A DNA stretch of 64,000 nt, from positions 14,911,501 to 14,975,500 of the forward strand of contig CP136896.1 in the NCBI GenBank assembly GCA_034359265.1, in the 5' to 3' direction. The position numbers and the translations under genes are program-made. Below are positions 21,721 through 34,629 of the stretch, in pieces. The notes under the pieces are model-generated. The model searched no databases. It was given only the letters and a program-made list of their open reading frames with translations, and was not told the origin of the DNA. The stretch comes from Canna indica. Lineage: Eukaryota > Streptophyta > Magnoliopsida > Zingiberales > Cannaceae. The stretch's first letter is position 1. Each line of letters opens with the position of its first letter.

Positions 21721-22890
21721 ATATTATATGTTATAAATTTAAATATAATATAATGTTATATAAATAGATTGTATTTAAATATAATATAAAAGCGTATATA
21801 AAAATGCATACAAAATTATATATTTAATTAAAAAGAATTTTTTATATATTAAATAAATATATTATAATATATAAATATGTATACAAAATTGGAAGTGTAA
21901 AAGAGCAATTTGAGTTGGCCTAAATGCCTAATAAAATTTACTTGGGATAGTTATGAAGTGAAACATAACAATTATATTGGTCATAGAATCTATCCATCCA
22001 TGCCTTCTTAATTATGCAATCATCATCAATATGATACGATTAAGTGTACGCATAATTAACTATATAAATATGTCTGCAAAATTTTCCAAACTAACAAGTG
22101 TTTAACCATATGATATGATTATATTGGGGTGGTGATGCAGCTGAGTAGAACTAAAAATCAAAATTAATAAAATAACATTCCTTTAGGTTGAAGGAAAATA
22201 GCTTGATCTTTCAAATGCTAATTCAACTCCCTTGGGAAAATGAGGTTGCATTAACTAGAGTAATAAAAATTGCTTGAGATAAAAATTGATGTCTTTTAGT
22301 AGAGTAATAACAATACAATTAATGATATATCATATATGTACCCCATTGGAGGAAATCTATAAGGTATTGAGTTTCCATCTCCAAGATTATTATTACTCAT
22401 ATTGTCACTATACTAATATTAAAAAATTAAGCGCAAAATATATGTTATCCAACTCGCAACTTTGTTAGCGATATCATATTATAGCATTGTATTCCAACAA
22501 GTCCCAAATATGATAATTTACTGCATGATCCCCTGGAGAGGAAACTATCAGACATTATGGAAACAACTCGATATATAAGAATAATTTTATTGTTATAGAA
22601 GCTCATATTGCTATAAGGTAATGTGTGGGGTTCATATAATTTAAAGATAAGATTATCAACAATCTAGATGGATTGTCTCATACCAAACGCCTCCTAAGAG
22701 CATAGGGATCACCACCACTTAATTGAGATGGTGAGTTCAATCTAGAAAAAAAGATATTGAAGAAGCTGCAAAAGAACATTAATATAACTATTAAAAAAAT
22801 AGTCTTGGACCTAACTTCAACCCAAAGACTAGCTCATATGGGAGGATTGTTCAATCTATTTAAATATTATCTAGACCACAATCTCAATCA
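21721..22890. other. Intergenic, AT-rich, no gene seen
   Basis: Low-complexity AT-rich sequence with short open frames that resemble no protein known to me. It ends in a phrase family (AATGTGGGACTTTAACACACC) often found near plant transposon debris. Confidence 0.4.
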
Positions 22891-22893
22891 ATG

Positions 22894-23026
22894 TGGGACT
22901 TTAACACACCCCTCTCACGCGCAGCATCCACATCTGGAGCGTGAAGTTCTGAAGGTGGCTCACTCTCAACCATAGTTCTGCAATAAGTTTGAGTACTGAA
23001 TTTACTAAAGCTTAGAAAGACATCTG
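22894..23026. repeat. Left copy of ~130-bp duplication flanking Copia 3
   Basis: From TGGGACTTTAACACACCCCT to AAGCTTAGAAAGACA. It is repeated nearly exactly at 27989-28117 on the other side of the Copia remnant. Far longer than the 5-bp duplication made by Copia integration. Confidence 0.8.
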
Positions 23027-23040
23027 GATCACCCCTCTCA

Positions 23041-23386
23041 TGCGCCGCACTAATGTCGTCTCTTAACCTTCCACTTTATCCACACAAGTAATTAAGCATA
23101 CACGCTAATGCATATAGACTAATATAAAATTAGCATATTTTCCCGTGTGGGACTAAAGCCTAGTTTTCGCAAACAACATGAATGCACCTCTTCATATACC
23201 CCTTCTTGGGCATATAAAAGTTGATTATATAATTCCTACTTGAACTATATAATTTTTTCATTAAACCTCTCATATTAGACTATCTAGCTATTGCACCTTT
23301 TAATTCTCTTAAATTACATCAATAATTGAATAAATAAATTACTCAAAATTGAATAAAAATAATCTTCAAATAGGTGCATTTCAACA
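23041..23386 (-). repeat. 3' LTR (shared part) of Copia 3
   Basis: About 345 bp similar to 27647-27988, beginning TGCGCCGCACTAATGTCGTC and ending TTTCAACA on the plus strand. A few percent divergence by eye. Confidence 0.8.
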
Positions 23387-24282
23387 ATCCCCCACTTGTT
23401 TGGAAAACTACATTTGACCAAACAAATCATCTCCAAGAATTATTTGAATAGAAGAAGGTGTGACGAATCATTAAACCTTCCCTTAGTGTAAACATTTCAA
23501 AGCTGTGTCGGAGTTGACGGTGTCTCTAGATTAAACCTTTACTCCTTTATGACACAATCGAAATTGTCACATACAAACAATTCACTCTCTAAGTTGAGCA
23601 ATCATATTGCTTGGCGCTATTACGGCCATGCGCAATATCCTATTTCATGAACCTCTAAGAGAGTAAACCACAACTCTCTATAAGAAGCGGCACCACTTCT
23701 AGTTCATATAGGCAAAGTGTTTCTCTAGCACTTATATTGCTATAAGTGCAGCACTTTGTTAAGAGCATTGCTCATCCTTAGTCACGCAACAGTCACTATT
23801 ATCATAATACTACATATGAGACCACAAGATAGTGATGTAGCCAGCAACTGTGACTCGTTTTTCCCATTAAACCTATAAACTAGGGGTAACCTAGAGAATA
23901 GGTTGGGTATCTATCACCCCTGACTCAGTGGTTTAAGTCTCATATCTCGTGTAGTCAAACTTATTAAGTCTCTCGTCAGAGGCTTAGTAAGCGGGTCTGT
24001 CAAGTTTTTACTTGACTTTACATAGACAATTGTTATAATATCATCATGTATTAATTATCTCGCAAACTCATGTCTTAGACCAATATGTCTAGACTTACCA
24101 TTGTAGGTAACGCTATACGCTTTTGATAGCGTGGCTTCACTATCACATTATAGTGAAATGGAAGGCATTGGACTTGGCCAAAGATCTATGTCCAATAACA
24201 TATTTCTTATCCGCTCAACCTCCCGTCCAGCTTGAGCTAGAGCTATGAATTCGAGTTCTATAGTGGAATGAGAGATACACGT

Positions 24283-27116
24283 CTATTTCTTGCTTGCCCA
24301 AGAAACAGCCCCACCGACAAGAGTGAAAATCCACCCACTTGTGGACTTATTATCTCCTATACTATTTATCCAGTTCGCATCAGAGTACCCTTTCAACACA
24401 CTAGGGAACTTAGTATAAAACAAACCCAAGCTACTAGTCCTCTTAAGGTATCCAAGTACCCTACTAATAGCTTTCCAGTGATCAACGTTTGGTTTGCTTG
24501 TGTATCTACTGAGTTTAGAAACTGCAAAAGAAATATCTGGCCTAGTGCAGTGCATAGCGTACATAAGGCTACCAATAGTACTTGCGTACTCTAGCTGAGC
24601 AATAGCTCTACTAGTATTTTCTTGTAGTTTCAAACCACAGTCAAAAGGAGTGTTCACCTCCTTAATCTCGAGGTGACTAAATTTAGAGATTACTTTCTCA
24701 ATATAATGGGATTGGCTTAATACAAAACCTCCATTATGTTTTCTCACTTTGATACCTAAAATAGTATCTACTTCACCCAAGTTTTTCATCTTAAAGACAG
24801 AGGATAGATACTTTTTAGTCTCATTTATTCCAACCATGTTTGTACTAATGATCAGCATATCATCGACGTACAAAGAGACTATCACCATATAGTCCGAAGT
24901 GGTTTTAGAATATAGGCACATGTCTGCACTGTTATATTTAAACCCAAAGTTTAAAATAGAAATATCAAATCTCTCATGCCACTGTTTTGGTGCTTGTTTA
25001 AGATCATAAAGAGACTTGACTAACTTACACACTTTAGTCTCGTTACTGGGAGTAATGAACCCTTCGGGTTGTTCCATATACACTTCCTCATTCAAGTTGT
25101 CATTCAAGAATGTTGTCTTTACATTCATTTGAAGAACAAACATATCATAAAGAGAAGTCATGGCAAATAGGATCCTAATGGAAGTAACCCTAGCTACCGG
25201 TGCATAAGTGTCGAAATAGTCAACCCCTTCTACTTGTCTAAATCCTTTAGCTACTAATCTAGCTTTAAAGGCAAAAATGGTACCATTGGTATTATATTTT
25301 CTCCTAAACACCCATTTGCACCCTATGGGTTTAGAGCCACTTGGCAAATCTGTCAATACCATTGTTTCCTAAGATTGAATCCATTTCATCATTAACAGCT
25401 TCCTTCCAGAAGGCAGCAACCCTAGAAGTCATAGCTTCTTTAAATGATGTAGAATCAGTCTCAAGACTGTAAATGTAGGGTATCTCATTTGTCACTTCGT
25501 TATTTTGGTCCCCTTCTACCAAAAATAACAGAGATTGAGAGGAGATAAAGTCTTTATCTAAGTTCTTCTCTATTCTTACCCTAGTACTCCTTTTAGGTTC
25601 TATAGGTTGTTCTGGAACGCTAGGTTCCCTAATCTCAACCGTAGACCTTGTAGGACCTCTAGTTTTGTCAAGTGTGGGAGTTCCTTCATTTTCAACATCT
25701 TTTGAAAATTTATTCTCGAAAAATTCCACATCCCTAGACTCAGTTATTGTGTTTGACTCTAAGACTAGAAGTCTATAGGCTTTACTATTAATAGCATATC
25801 CTACAAATACGCTCTTAATAGCTTTATCACCTAACTTAGTTCTTTTAGGGTAAATAGGCAATACACCCCCACACTTTGAAATAATTTATGTTACGCTTTC
25901 TACCTTTCCATATCTCGTAGGGACTAGTTTTCACCACTGAACTAGGAATCCTATTCTGTATATGGCAGGCAGTCAAGAGGGCCTCTCCCCATAATGTAAG
26001 TTTCTCCCCATATGTGAAGTTGATCTCTACAGTTCCTTTGCCTCCAACACTGGCACGGGAACTGTTACCCATTTGTACTTCCTGTCCAACAACTTCAGTA
26101 AAGTTTTGAACAGCTCTCGGTTGTTACAAATGTGAACGGTGGCTCCAGAATCCAACCACCATCCAGATGGCTCACTAGCCATATTTATTTCAAAGATCAT
26201 GGCTACATCAAGAGTAAGATCTGAAACCATTGCTACAAGGTTCTCCTCAACCATGTTAGTAGATTCAGATCCACTCTTGCGATGTTGACATTCTCTGGCA
26301 TAATGTCATGTTTCTCCACAAACGTGACATTTGTCTTTTCTTTTGTTAAGATCGGGTTTTGGTTTCTGTCCGTGTTTTTTGAACTATACATTTTTCTTCT
26401 TGAACTGTCCTGGTCCTTTTTACTTGCCCTCCACACAGTTGACACTCGACTGTCCTTGGTTCAAGTTCTTAGCATCGCGTTTTCGGGCTTCTTCCTCAAT
26501 ATGTAGATGCTTCTAAATTTGTTCCAAGGAGAAGTCCTCGTTTTTATGCATCAATCTCTTAGCATAATCCTTCCAGGTTAGAGGCAGTTTAGCAATTATT
26601 GCTCCAACTTGGAAGGTTTCAGGCAAGACGATCTTTAGGACCCTCAGTTTGTTGACAATAACCTGGAGCTCATGCACTTGCTCGAGAATAGGTTTATTGT
26701 CAACCATTTTAAAATCAATACTTTGAAATAAGATACTTGTTTGTACCTTCCTCCTCGGCTTTGTATTTAAACTCCAAGGCTTCCCATAGCTCTCTTGGCG
26801 ACCGAACGTTGGTGTAGATGTCGTACAACTGATCCGAGAGAGTGTTGAGGATGTGTCAGTGCGCAAGCTCCTCATCTTCGGTCCTCTTCTTTCTCTGCTC
26901 GTTCAGAGAGTTGATCGTCGCTTGATATGGATCTTAGCCTTCAACTGGCTTTGGATCTTCAGGAACAGGTTGAAGGTTCGGGTCCAGGACGTAGGTGATC
27001 TTGAGCACCGTCAGAAGGAACTTCATCTTGTCTTGCCAGCGACTGAAGTTGTTGCCGTCAAATCGATCGAGCTTGACGAAATCCTGGTTCATGATCTTGA
27101 ACGACTCCGAATCCAT
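24283..27116 (-). pseudogene. Copia 3 gag-pol, broken
   Basis: Gag begins near 27116 (LDRFDGNNFSRWQDKMKFLL) and continues at 26875-26513; a zinc knuckle CHVCGET-HYARECQ lies near 26300. Protease shows GWWLDSGATVHIC near 26165. Integrase is reduced to its end (NRIPSSVVKTSPYEIWKGRK near 25930). Reverse transcriptase and RNase H are open for 359 codons (25362-24283), with [30 protein letters not shown] and [18 protein letters not shown]. Frame changes near 26490, 25860 and 25360 and the integrase deletion make the element inactive. Confidence 0.88.
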
Positions 27117-27646
27117 CTCAATAGAGACCTTAAGATTGTTGGATATTGGATGTGGAATCGGAGAAGATCAAGAGGTTGACGGATGATCTTTGTCCTTAAG
27201 GTCTCTATTGGCCCGTAGCAATACACCTCCAGGATTGATCAAGCACTCTTGAAAGGTTGCAGCAAATAGAGAAAAAAGATGAGAATGAGAGAAATTTTTC
27301 AGATAGCATTATGTAAATTTTGAGGTTGATTTATATAGATTAATCCATAGTTAATTTCAAAATTGATGCTCATTATTAAGAATTAGCAACTGTCAATTTG
27401 TTTAATGAGCAAAATATCTCAAAATTAACTCACCAATTAATCAAATATTGAGTGCTCTAATTCATGTAACTGTTGAATTCCAACAGTCACTAGGTTCGAA
27501 TTCGAATCAAGGTCAAACCCTACAAAAAGGTTGGCTCACGGATCGGGCGAGGCTCCTAGCAACGATGCGCACGTGCAAAGTGCAAAGTTGCATTAGCGCT
27601 AATGCGACTTTGCGACACGATCGCGCCCGCACGTTGTGCAGTGTAG

Positions 27647-27988
27647 TGCACCGCATTAATGTCGTCTCTTGACCTTTCACTTTATCCACACAAGTAATTA
27701 AACATACACGCTAATGCTTATAGACTAATATAAAATTAGCATATTTTTCCGTGTGGGACTAAAGCCTAGTTTTCGCAAACAACATGAATGCACCTCTCCA
27801 TATACCCCTTCTTGAGCATATAAAACTTGATTATATAATTCCTACTTGAACTATACAATTTTTTCATTAAACCTCTCATATTAGACTATCTATTGCACCT
27901 TTTAATTCTCTTAAATTACATCAATAATTGAATAAATAAATTACTCAAAATTGAATAAAAATAAGCTTCAAATAGGTGCATTTCAACA
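27647..27988 (-). repeat. 5' LTR (shared part) of Copia 3
   Basis: Begins TGCACCGCATTAATGTCGTC and ends TTTCAACA on the plus strand. No primer site was found next to its inner edge, so the inner boundary is uncertain. Confidence 0.75.
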
Positions 27989-28117
27989 ATGGGACTTTAA
28001 CACACCCCTCTCACTCTCAGCATCCACATCTGGAGCGTGAAGTTCTGAAGGTGGCTCACTCTCAACCATAGTTCTGCAATAAGTTTGAGTACTGAATTTA
28101 CTAAAGCTTAGAAAGAC
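27989..28117. repeat. Right copy of ~130-bp duplication flanking Copia 3
   Basis: Starts directly after the right LTR and ends AAGCTTAGAAAGACA. It differs from the left copy by a few bases (CTCACTCTCAGC against CTCACGCGCAGC). Confidence 0.8.
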
Positions 28118-29145
28118 AGTGAAGTGCATGCCAAAAATTATACTTAATTAGAAAATAATGCTTTGTCAGGATGAGGATTAAAATTGGAAAAGAAATATGT
28201 GCAATTTGCATGATCAACTTATAATAGTTGTATGTTTGATGGTTAATGCTAGTATAAGTTCCAAGACTATAATTTTAAAGACATTCCAAAATATCAACTT
28301 AATTTATCATGTAATTAAAATATCCAAGCATGGTTCTTTATGTATCTGATCTGATATATATTCTCTCATTATCGCCCTCTAGCTAGTAAAGTGAATTATT
28401 TTTTATCATCAAGGATTTAGGAAAAATAGCTTCTAAGACGATAGATACATAAACTCGTTGTATATCCTGAAGGTACTATGTTGACTCGTTTGGATTTGGA
28501 TCAGATACCATTATAAAGCAAGCACAATTAGAGTGGGAGTAAAGGATACCTTAAATCTTATTTCTCCTCTTTTGTCTTTTCTGGTGGAGGAAAAGGGGAA
28601 AGATCCTACGTTGTCACAGTTGATATAAAAAGATTTGTACTCAGAGACAAGTGATCGGCCAGGAATACCCCAAATACCCCGAAGCCTGACAACAATACCA
28701 CATATGATAATATCATGAAATGCATAAGTAATGATAATCACCCATCATCTGGGTTCCAAACTCTGAAATAAAAATATCAAGATTAATTACAAATGACAAG
28801 TATGAGTTTCTCTCAGGAGACACAAAATGCAATATCAACTCAAATGTCAACTACAAAACTCAAGACTCTTTAATCGGGACTGGGGGAAATCTCATGCTGA
28901 GCTTGCATCGCCAACCATATGGTGCCTCACCTGAACATGCACACATAGACAGAAGGGCGTGAGTTTATAACTCAGTGAGAGTCTAACACCAGCTCTCTCA
29001 ATCACAATAATATAATAATCAATAACATAGTAAACAGGCTAAACTCATGATATAATAATATCAATATAACTCGTCAGATCATGGCATCACATAATAAACA
29101 TGCTATTGTGTTCGGTATATGGTTGGGAATGTCCCTCCAATCATC
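28118..29145. other. Intergenic or LTR debris
   Basis: No gene recognised. From about 28870 the complement carries the phrase CTCACTGAGTTATAAACTCA, which recalls the CTCATTGAGTTCCTCGTGAA phrase in the solo LTR at 31950. The stretch to about 30010 may therefore be a diverged antisense gypsy LTR. Confidence 0.35.
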
Positions 29146-29480
29146 CACATATGGTAGGTCGTTAGTGTGGCCCCCTAACATGCTACCCAGCCCAGTGTCG
29201 TCTCTTCAGGGCATCTCGTCACCAGTTGGGCCTCTGAAGTCGTCTCTTTGGGGCATCCCCCGTCACTGGTCGGACTCTCATATACCCAGCGTCGTCTATT
29301 CGAGGCATCCCCCATCACCGGATGGGTTTTCGGAGTCATCTCTTTGGGGAATCCCCTGTCACCGGTCGGAATCAGACCTCAACCCATCGTCATTTCTTCG
29401 GGGCATCCCCCGTCACCAAATGGGCCTCCAGAACCGTCTCTTCGAAACATCTCACCCCCTGTCACCAGGTGGAGTCACAA
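29146..29480. repeat. Minisatellite, GC-rich, ~70-75-bp unit
   Basis: GGGGCATCCCCCGTCACC-like cores recur near 29215, 29252, 29305, 29350, 29402 and 29455, alternating with GTCGTCTCTTC phrases. Such arrays occur inside some plant gypsy LTRs. Open frames over it are repeats, not genes. Confidence 0.7.
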
Positions 29481-30029
29481 ACACCACTCATATGAATAAT
29501 ATGTAGAATACAGTAATTTACTGTGCACTTAAATTCATACAAGTATGATACTGATACAATCACAAAGCTGAATGCTCATCTCAAACACATATATATAAGT
29601 CAAACTGCTATGGTATGTTGCACACAGTTATAATATAAAAACAGCCCTTAAATAAGGGTTAAATCAAAATTCTCCAATGCCTAGTCAAAAATTTTGCAAT
29701 TCAAAAACAGATTTAGATAGCATTTTATCACACATGAAAATCCTTTAATTCTTAGTTTATTGTCTGCAGACATTACATAACTAGCATGTCCACATATCAT
29801 ATTAATCATCCCTTAGGTTTCACGTCATTTGGATGACGGTTCGGCCACTAAACCACATGACGAACATGCCTATTCAAATTTTTGCAATCACAAACAGTTT
29901 CTACGCAGTTTCAGTTAGTCATTTGGTCAAGCTCGTAGACCATTGACACTTAGTACAATTCCCTCAAAAATGGTTCCTAAACTTGTCCATAAGTCCTACA
30001 AGCTTTTCTCAAAGTTTCACTAGCGTAGC

Positions 30030-32367
30030 TGTAATACCCTAGAATTTCCTAATATAAAAATTTTAATTGGTGCAGCGTACCGGATTAGGATCGAGTCGAA
30101 TCGAGTCGTGAAGTCATCGCGAGTAGAAGGTATAATTTAAATTCTAACCCCATGATTAATGTTCTTTTTATAGTTGTATGTATGGATGGCTTATGTGGGT
30201 TGGAGTCAAGTTCACGGGTCGAATCGGGGTTTGGTCCGAACTTAAGTGGAGTCAAGTAAGAGGGTTAAGTGAGGAAGGGTAATTAGGTCAAAAAAAAAGA
30301 GAAGAGAACTTATCTCGTCACCCCAAGCCACCATGCGGCTCAAAGCAAGATAGAGCTGCACGTAGCCCGAGGTGAGGAGGAGGAGAAGAAGAAGGCTCGG
30401 GGACGGCGCCGGATCTGTGTCGTTGTCGAAGAAAAATCGGGAACGCCTTCATCTCGCCCATCATCTTCTTCTAATCGAGGTGAGTGGTTGGTTATTGTTG
30501 CAAGGTGAGGCATGTGGTCGGACCAAGTAGAAATGCAAGATCGAGGATTTTTCCCACGAAGTTCTTGTCGATTGGTGACGTTTTTTCGATCTCTCCATTG
30601 TTTTTCTTCATTGATGTACCGGATTTGATTTAGATGGACTGGTTTTTGATGATCTAGGGGCTAGCCGAATAGAGGGAAAATGACAAAGGTCATGTCGAAA
30701 ATTTCCCCAAATCCCTCGAGTGGCTAAAATCCCCTTAGATCAAGTTCTAATTAAAAATGTATAGATCTATGATTTAATCGCTGAAGTTGATGATCGAAAT
30801 CCCTCTTCCTCTACCATTGGGGCTCGGCCGAGCAAGGTGAGTCCTGCTCAAGGTCCAGCCGAGCAGGGAGGAAGGGGATTGGATCAAGAAATCAACTAGG
30901 GTAGATTACTAGTCAAATCTTTTAGGTGCATGGTCGAAACCCCTCTATCCCTACTGTTGTAGGCATGCCCTGCTCAAGGTCCGGCCGAGCATGGAGGAAT
31001 GAGATGGTGACTGAGAAAGAATCAACCTTCACACTTAGGAATATTAGAGACTATAGGAAACGTAGGTAATCTAGATTGACAAGTAGTCCTATGGTGAAAT
31101 TTAGGTGAGTTAACAATTAGGGAAAAACTAAAATCTTGGTGCATATATGTAGCGACATTATGAGATAGTAATTATTCTTGAAATTTTCCTAATTGAATTA
31201 TTGATGATATTTCAATTTTACCATGGTAGATAAATTATTTTCATGCTGAAATTTATTGCCTTAATGCAGGGTTTAATTACTTTACTATTGTATTTATACA
31301 GTTAATTGGGCTATTAGTTGTAGAATAAATTTATTTATAAATCACAAGCTGTGACACATGGTATACGGGCATCCCGACTGTGATGACATGTAGTTTATAT
31401 TTATTGAATGGGATTACAGAATACTTGTTTGTGTATTGTGGTTGAAGGTGGTCTACTGAGGAGTATAGATGGCCGGAACGGCTACTACTCGACTCAATGG
31501 TGATTAGGGTCTTGAGATTGCACCAGCGGCCCGCTAGGTGTTAGACCCGAGTGGCAGAGGGTCTTGAGATCCCATCAGTGGGTCACGCCGACGGTCGACT
31601 CGAGTTGGTTGGGACTAGCTATCCCTAACCTGATGGGTTCCTGAGACTAGACGACCACCCTAGTTGACGAGCCCGGTGATTGACTCGCTATGTGCAAAAT
31701 ATTTGATGATGAATATCTGATTCTATGTCTATGAAGGTCGGACATAGCCGAAATATAATTATGCATGGTTAGGCCGATAATGGCCGGTTGCTACAGTTTG
31801 TGAAGGGCCCTATATGGTCGGTTCTTTCATGGTTGTTCATTAAGGCCGAATGGCTAAGGAATGCATTGCATCCAACATATATACCCATGTATTTATTTAG
31901 TGTTATACCTGATCATATTTTGGGATTTAAGTGGAGGGTCGAAAGGACCACTCATTGAGTTCCTCGTGAACTCACAATTTTGTTTGTTGTTATTTCGCAG
32001 AGCCCGACCAATGAGGTACGGCTTGGTGGCATGGAGCGACTGAAGGGGAGGCATTGGCGCGGATCTCGTAGCAGGCAGTCATGTAGTCGTAGTCGTGTCG
32101 ATTAGGGTTGTTAGACATGCACTGAGTAGTTTTTTTCTGAAAAACTTGTAACTGTTTTAGACTTTGAAACTCGAGTTGTCTCCTTCAAATTTGAAACCTG
32201 TTAAAACTGTTTTGATTTTTTTTTTAAGATTACGCCGTTGTTCTTTTATTTCATGTTGCCTTGATGAACAGTGTTTTCTTGTGTATTATTGTTTAGTGCA
32301 TGTGGTATGCTTCAGGGTATCGACACGTACCCTGGCCGGTCACGCGACCCTAAGTTAGGGTGTGACA
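30030..32367 (+). mobile_element. Solo LTR of a chromovirus-like gypsy element
   Basis: Begins TGTAATACCCTAGAATTTCC and ends AGTTAGGGTGTGACA, the end pair seen in long Tekay/Del-type gypsy LTRs. Flanks GTAGC (30025-30029) and GTAGG (32368-32372) look like a 5-bp target duplication with one change. At 2338 bp with no gag-pol on either side, it reads as a solo LTR left by recombination between two LTRs. Confidence 0.7.
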
Positions 32368-32372
32368 GTAGG

Positions 32373-33430
32373 ATGACATCTCGCCCTGCTTATGACGCGT
32401 CAAACTCGCCTATTCAGAATTGGACTGTCCCGTACAAAAATGCAAATTCAATTTGCCCTCTTTCTAAATACATAAACCCTTCAATTATCAGTTTGTAATC
32501 TACTAAAATGCCCAATTATTCGGATAAAGCTACGTCGGGGCGACGTTTGCTTGGATCAGCATCCCACCTCAAAAGCAGTGAAAGGCAACTATACACCAAG
32601 ATCCTCAAACATGGTCGGGTACAAAAAAAAAGAATTCAGGATCTCTCCTACATTGATAGACCCTATCTTTCGAAGAACAAGGGAGAAACTCGAAATCATC
32701 CTCGCCATCGAAACTAGAAACCAACACACCTCTGTGAAAGGTCTCGATGCTATTGGAGCTAATCAGCACCAAGCTCTACTGAGTACGGGTCTGAGGCCTC
32801 GCACTCAACGCTATCACACTTCTTCCCCATCAGCACGGTGAAGACCAAAAACCCTAGCGAATGAGGGACGAGTCAGTATAGCCTACCAACCTAAGCCCGA
32901 CCTTGACGATAAAGAATAAAAGGGTGAAGTAAGGAAAACTTGCTTGGAGAAGATGACAATGGTTAAGGTAATGAACGGAGCAGCGACGTCACCAGCAAAA
33001 ATCTCGAAAGCATGAACGAGGAACGGACAAGAATGTGGGACGCAAGAAAACTCGAAATAAGGTAGAGGAGACAGCTTTAAAGACCAGGAAGCGATAACCT
33101 CCTCATCGGACGATTAACAACCGCACTCTAGCAGCAGAATAAATCTCAGCCGATCATCCCACTAGCAGCAGATCCCTAGAACGCCCCGAGACACGAACGG
33201 GCAACCCTCTGCACCATTATTACTCCCCCGAGCAAAATTTAATGCTAAAAGGGTAGACAACAATAAAAGGCAATCACGTGGAAAGAAGCACTCCCCAGCC
33301 ACCACACCTGATGAAGGAACTAGAAAATCGCAAAATGACATAACCAAGATACTATGATCTCACCTACCTCGGCGACTCGAGAACAAAATGCAATACATGC
33401 TCGCTTCCCAAAACCTAACCGAAGTCAGGC
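32373..33430. other. Retroelement-like debris without recognisable protein
   Basis: GC-richer than its surroundings and full of phrases such as CTCGGGGGCTATGTACTGGA (just beyond, near 33552), typical of gypsy LTR or untranslated regions. No domain was recognised in six frames. Confidence 0.35.
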
Positions 33431-33432
33431 GT

Positions 33433-33530
33433 CGGCACACTACTAGAGCTCGGCAGACAAGCGAAAGTCGGCGCATCACTAGAGCTCGGCAGACGAGCGG
33501 AAGTTGGCACATTACTAGAGCTCGGCACGA
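33433..33530. repeat. 36-bp tandem repeat, three copies
   Basis: GTCGGC-CA-ACTAGAGCTCGGC units at about 33433, 33469 and 33505, followed by a partial one. Probably part of the adjoining gypsy-like debris (to about 33790). Confidence 0.75.
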
Positions 33531-33858
33531 AGTCCTCGGACTCCGATCAAGCTCGGGGGCTATGTACTGGACTAGAACTTTGGTGCCCGACTGGACCAGG
33601 CCCAAAAGCTCCCACACTCAGATTCAAGTCAAGCCAAACACCACCTAGTCCGGGGGCTCCACTCGGTCATACAAGGACACCCACTTCTTTCATTAATTAC
33701 CAAGGATTCGATAGTAATGGGTCTGACATCTTCGGAATAAACCTCGACCCACTTATGGCATATCCCTACAAGATTCATGGAGACATAATCGCCCTAAGAC
33801 ATCCCTATCCTGCATTATAAAGTCGTTAGAAAGTCGACTGGTGTCCTATATAAACTTA

Positions 33859-34161
33859 TCAGGAACGGCTCACTCGCCCGTTAGAAAGTCGTTGCTAATA
33901 AGTTATCATCAGCGACGGCTCACTTGTCCGTTAGAAAGCCGTTGCTGATAATTATAATATCAGCAACGGCTCGCGTGTCCGTCCGAAAGCCGTTGCGGAT
34001 AATTAAAATAATCCGCAACGGCTTGCGTATCCGTTAGAACACCGTTGCAGATACAACATATCTGCAACGGCTCTGGCGGCCGTAAGAAGGCCGTTGCAAA
34101 TAGCAACGGCTTGAGCGGCCGTTGCTGATAGCCGTTGCTGAAGACCTAATTTCTAGTAGTG
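33859..34161 (-). mobile_element. CACTA transposon terminus built of ~51-bp hairpin units
   Basis: The right edge is CACTACTAGAAATTAGGTC on the minus strand (34161-34143), a classic CACTA terminus. Inward, AGCCGTTGC and its complement GCAACGGCT alternate about a dozen times. They form hairpins with arms at 33939-33949/33959-33969, 33990-34000/34011-34021, 34042-34052/34060-34070 and 34090-34097/34103-34110, about 51 bp apart. Subterminal repeats of this kind bind CACTA transposase. No partner end was found, so this is a fragment. Confidence 0.75.
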
Positions 34162-34164
34162 AAC

Positions 34165-34625
34165 AGACATAACGTACATCAGTTATACTCTCGATTCCAA
34201 TTCCATACCCACCATCTGGAATTCCTTCTTACTTGAGCATCGGAGTATCTTTGCAGGTCCCTCGTCGGAGTTGCACTAGACCAAGAGACGTGAAGGACCG
34301 CATCACTTCGGTTTTAGGCAAGAATAGCATCTGCACATATAAGGATTTTTTACATCAATATCCATTTTTTAAAAAAAAATTGATCCGCGCGGTGCAGATG
34401 CGTATATAATTATCATCCTTATACTACGTACTAAAATTGATATAAGTTTTAAAATTCAAACTAGTTTTATAGATCTTAATAAAATATAAATTACTTTTTT
34501 TAATTAATAAAGTATTGCTTTTAGAATTCCAATTAATATATTAGATCATCAAGGAGTCTGCATGCCATATCATATAAAAAATCTAACAAAACGAGGGCTA
34601 TATCAAAGTCGATCCAATGTGAAAA
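34165..34625. other. Intergenic, no gene seen
   Basis: AT-rich sequence between a CACTA end and an hAT-like MITE. Nothing recognisable. Confidence 0.4.
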
Positions 34626-34629
34626 ATAT

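Larger units (their letters stand above)
23041..27988 (-). mobile_element. Copia retrotransposon 3, degenerate
   Basis: Terminal repeats of about 345 bp at 23041-23386 and 27647-27988 both end CATTTCAACA. On the minus strand each starts TGTTGAAATG, with a polypurine tract (GTGGGGGAT) next to the left copy. They enclose minus-strand gag, protease, partial integrase and a long reverse transcriptase/RNase H frame. Most of integrase is deleted between about 26080 and 26040. The true LTR may extend toward 27220 on the right side, where the sequence looks LTR-like but has no left partner. Confidence 0.85.

Noticed and set aside
27448..27672. 74-codon open frame beside Copia 3
   Set aside because: It lies in the LTR-proximal region of the element, with no homology or splice context.
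29081..29506. 141-codon protein-coding gene
   Set aside because: The frame follows a GC-rich minisatellite with repeated residues and no start context or domain.
33438..33450. CACTACTAGAG as the left end of the CACTA element ending at 34161
   Set aside because: It is part of a 36-bp tandem repeat whose sister copies lack CACTA (CATCACTAG, CATTACTAG), and no 3-bp duplication fits.
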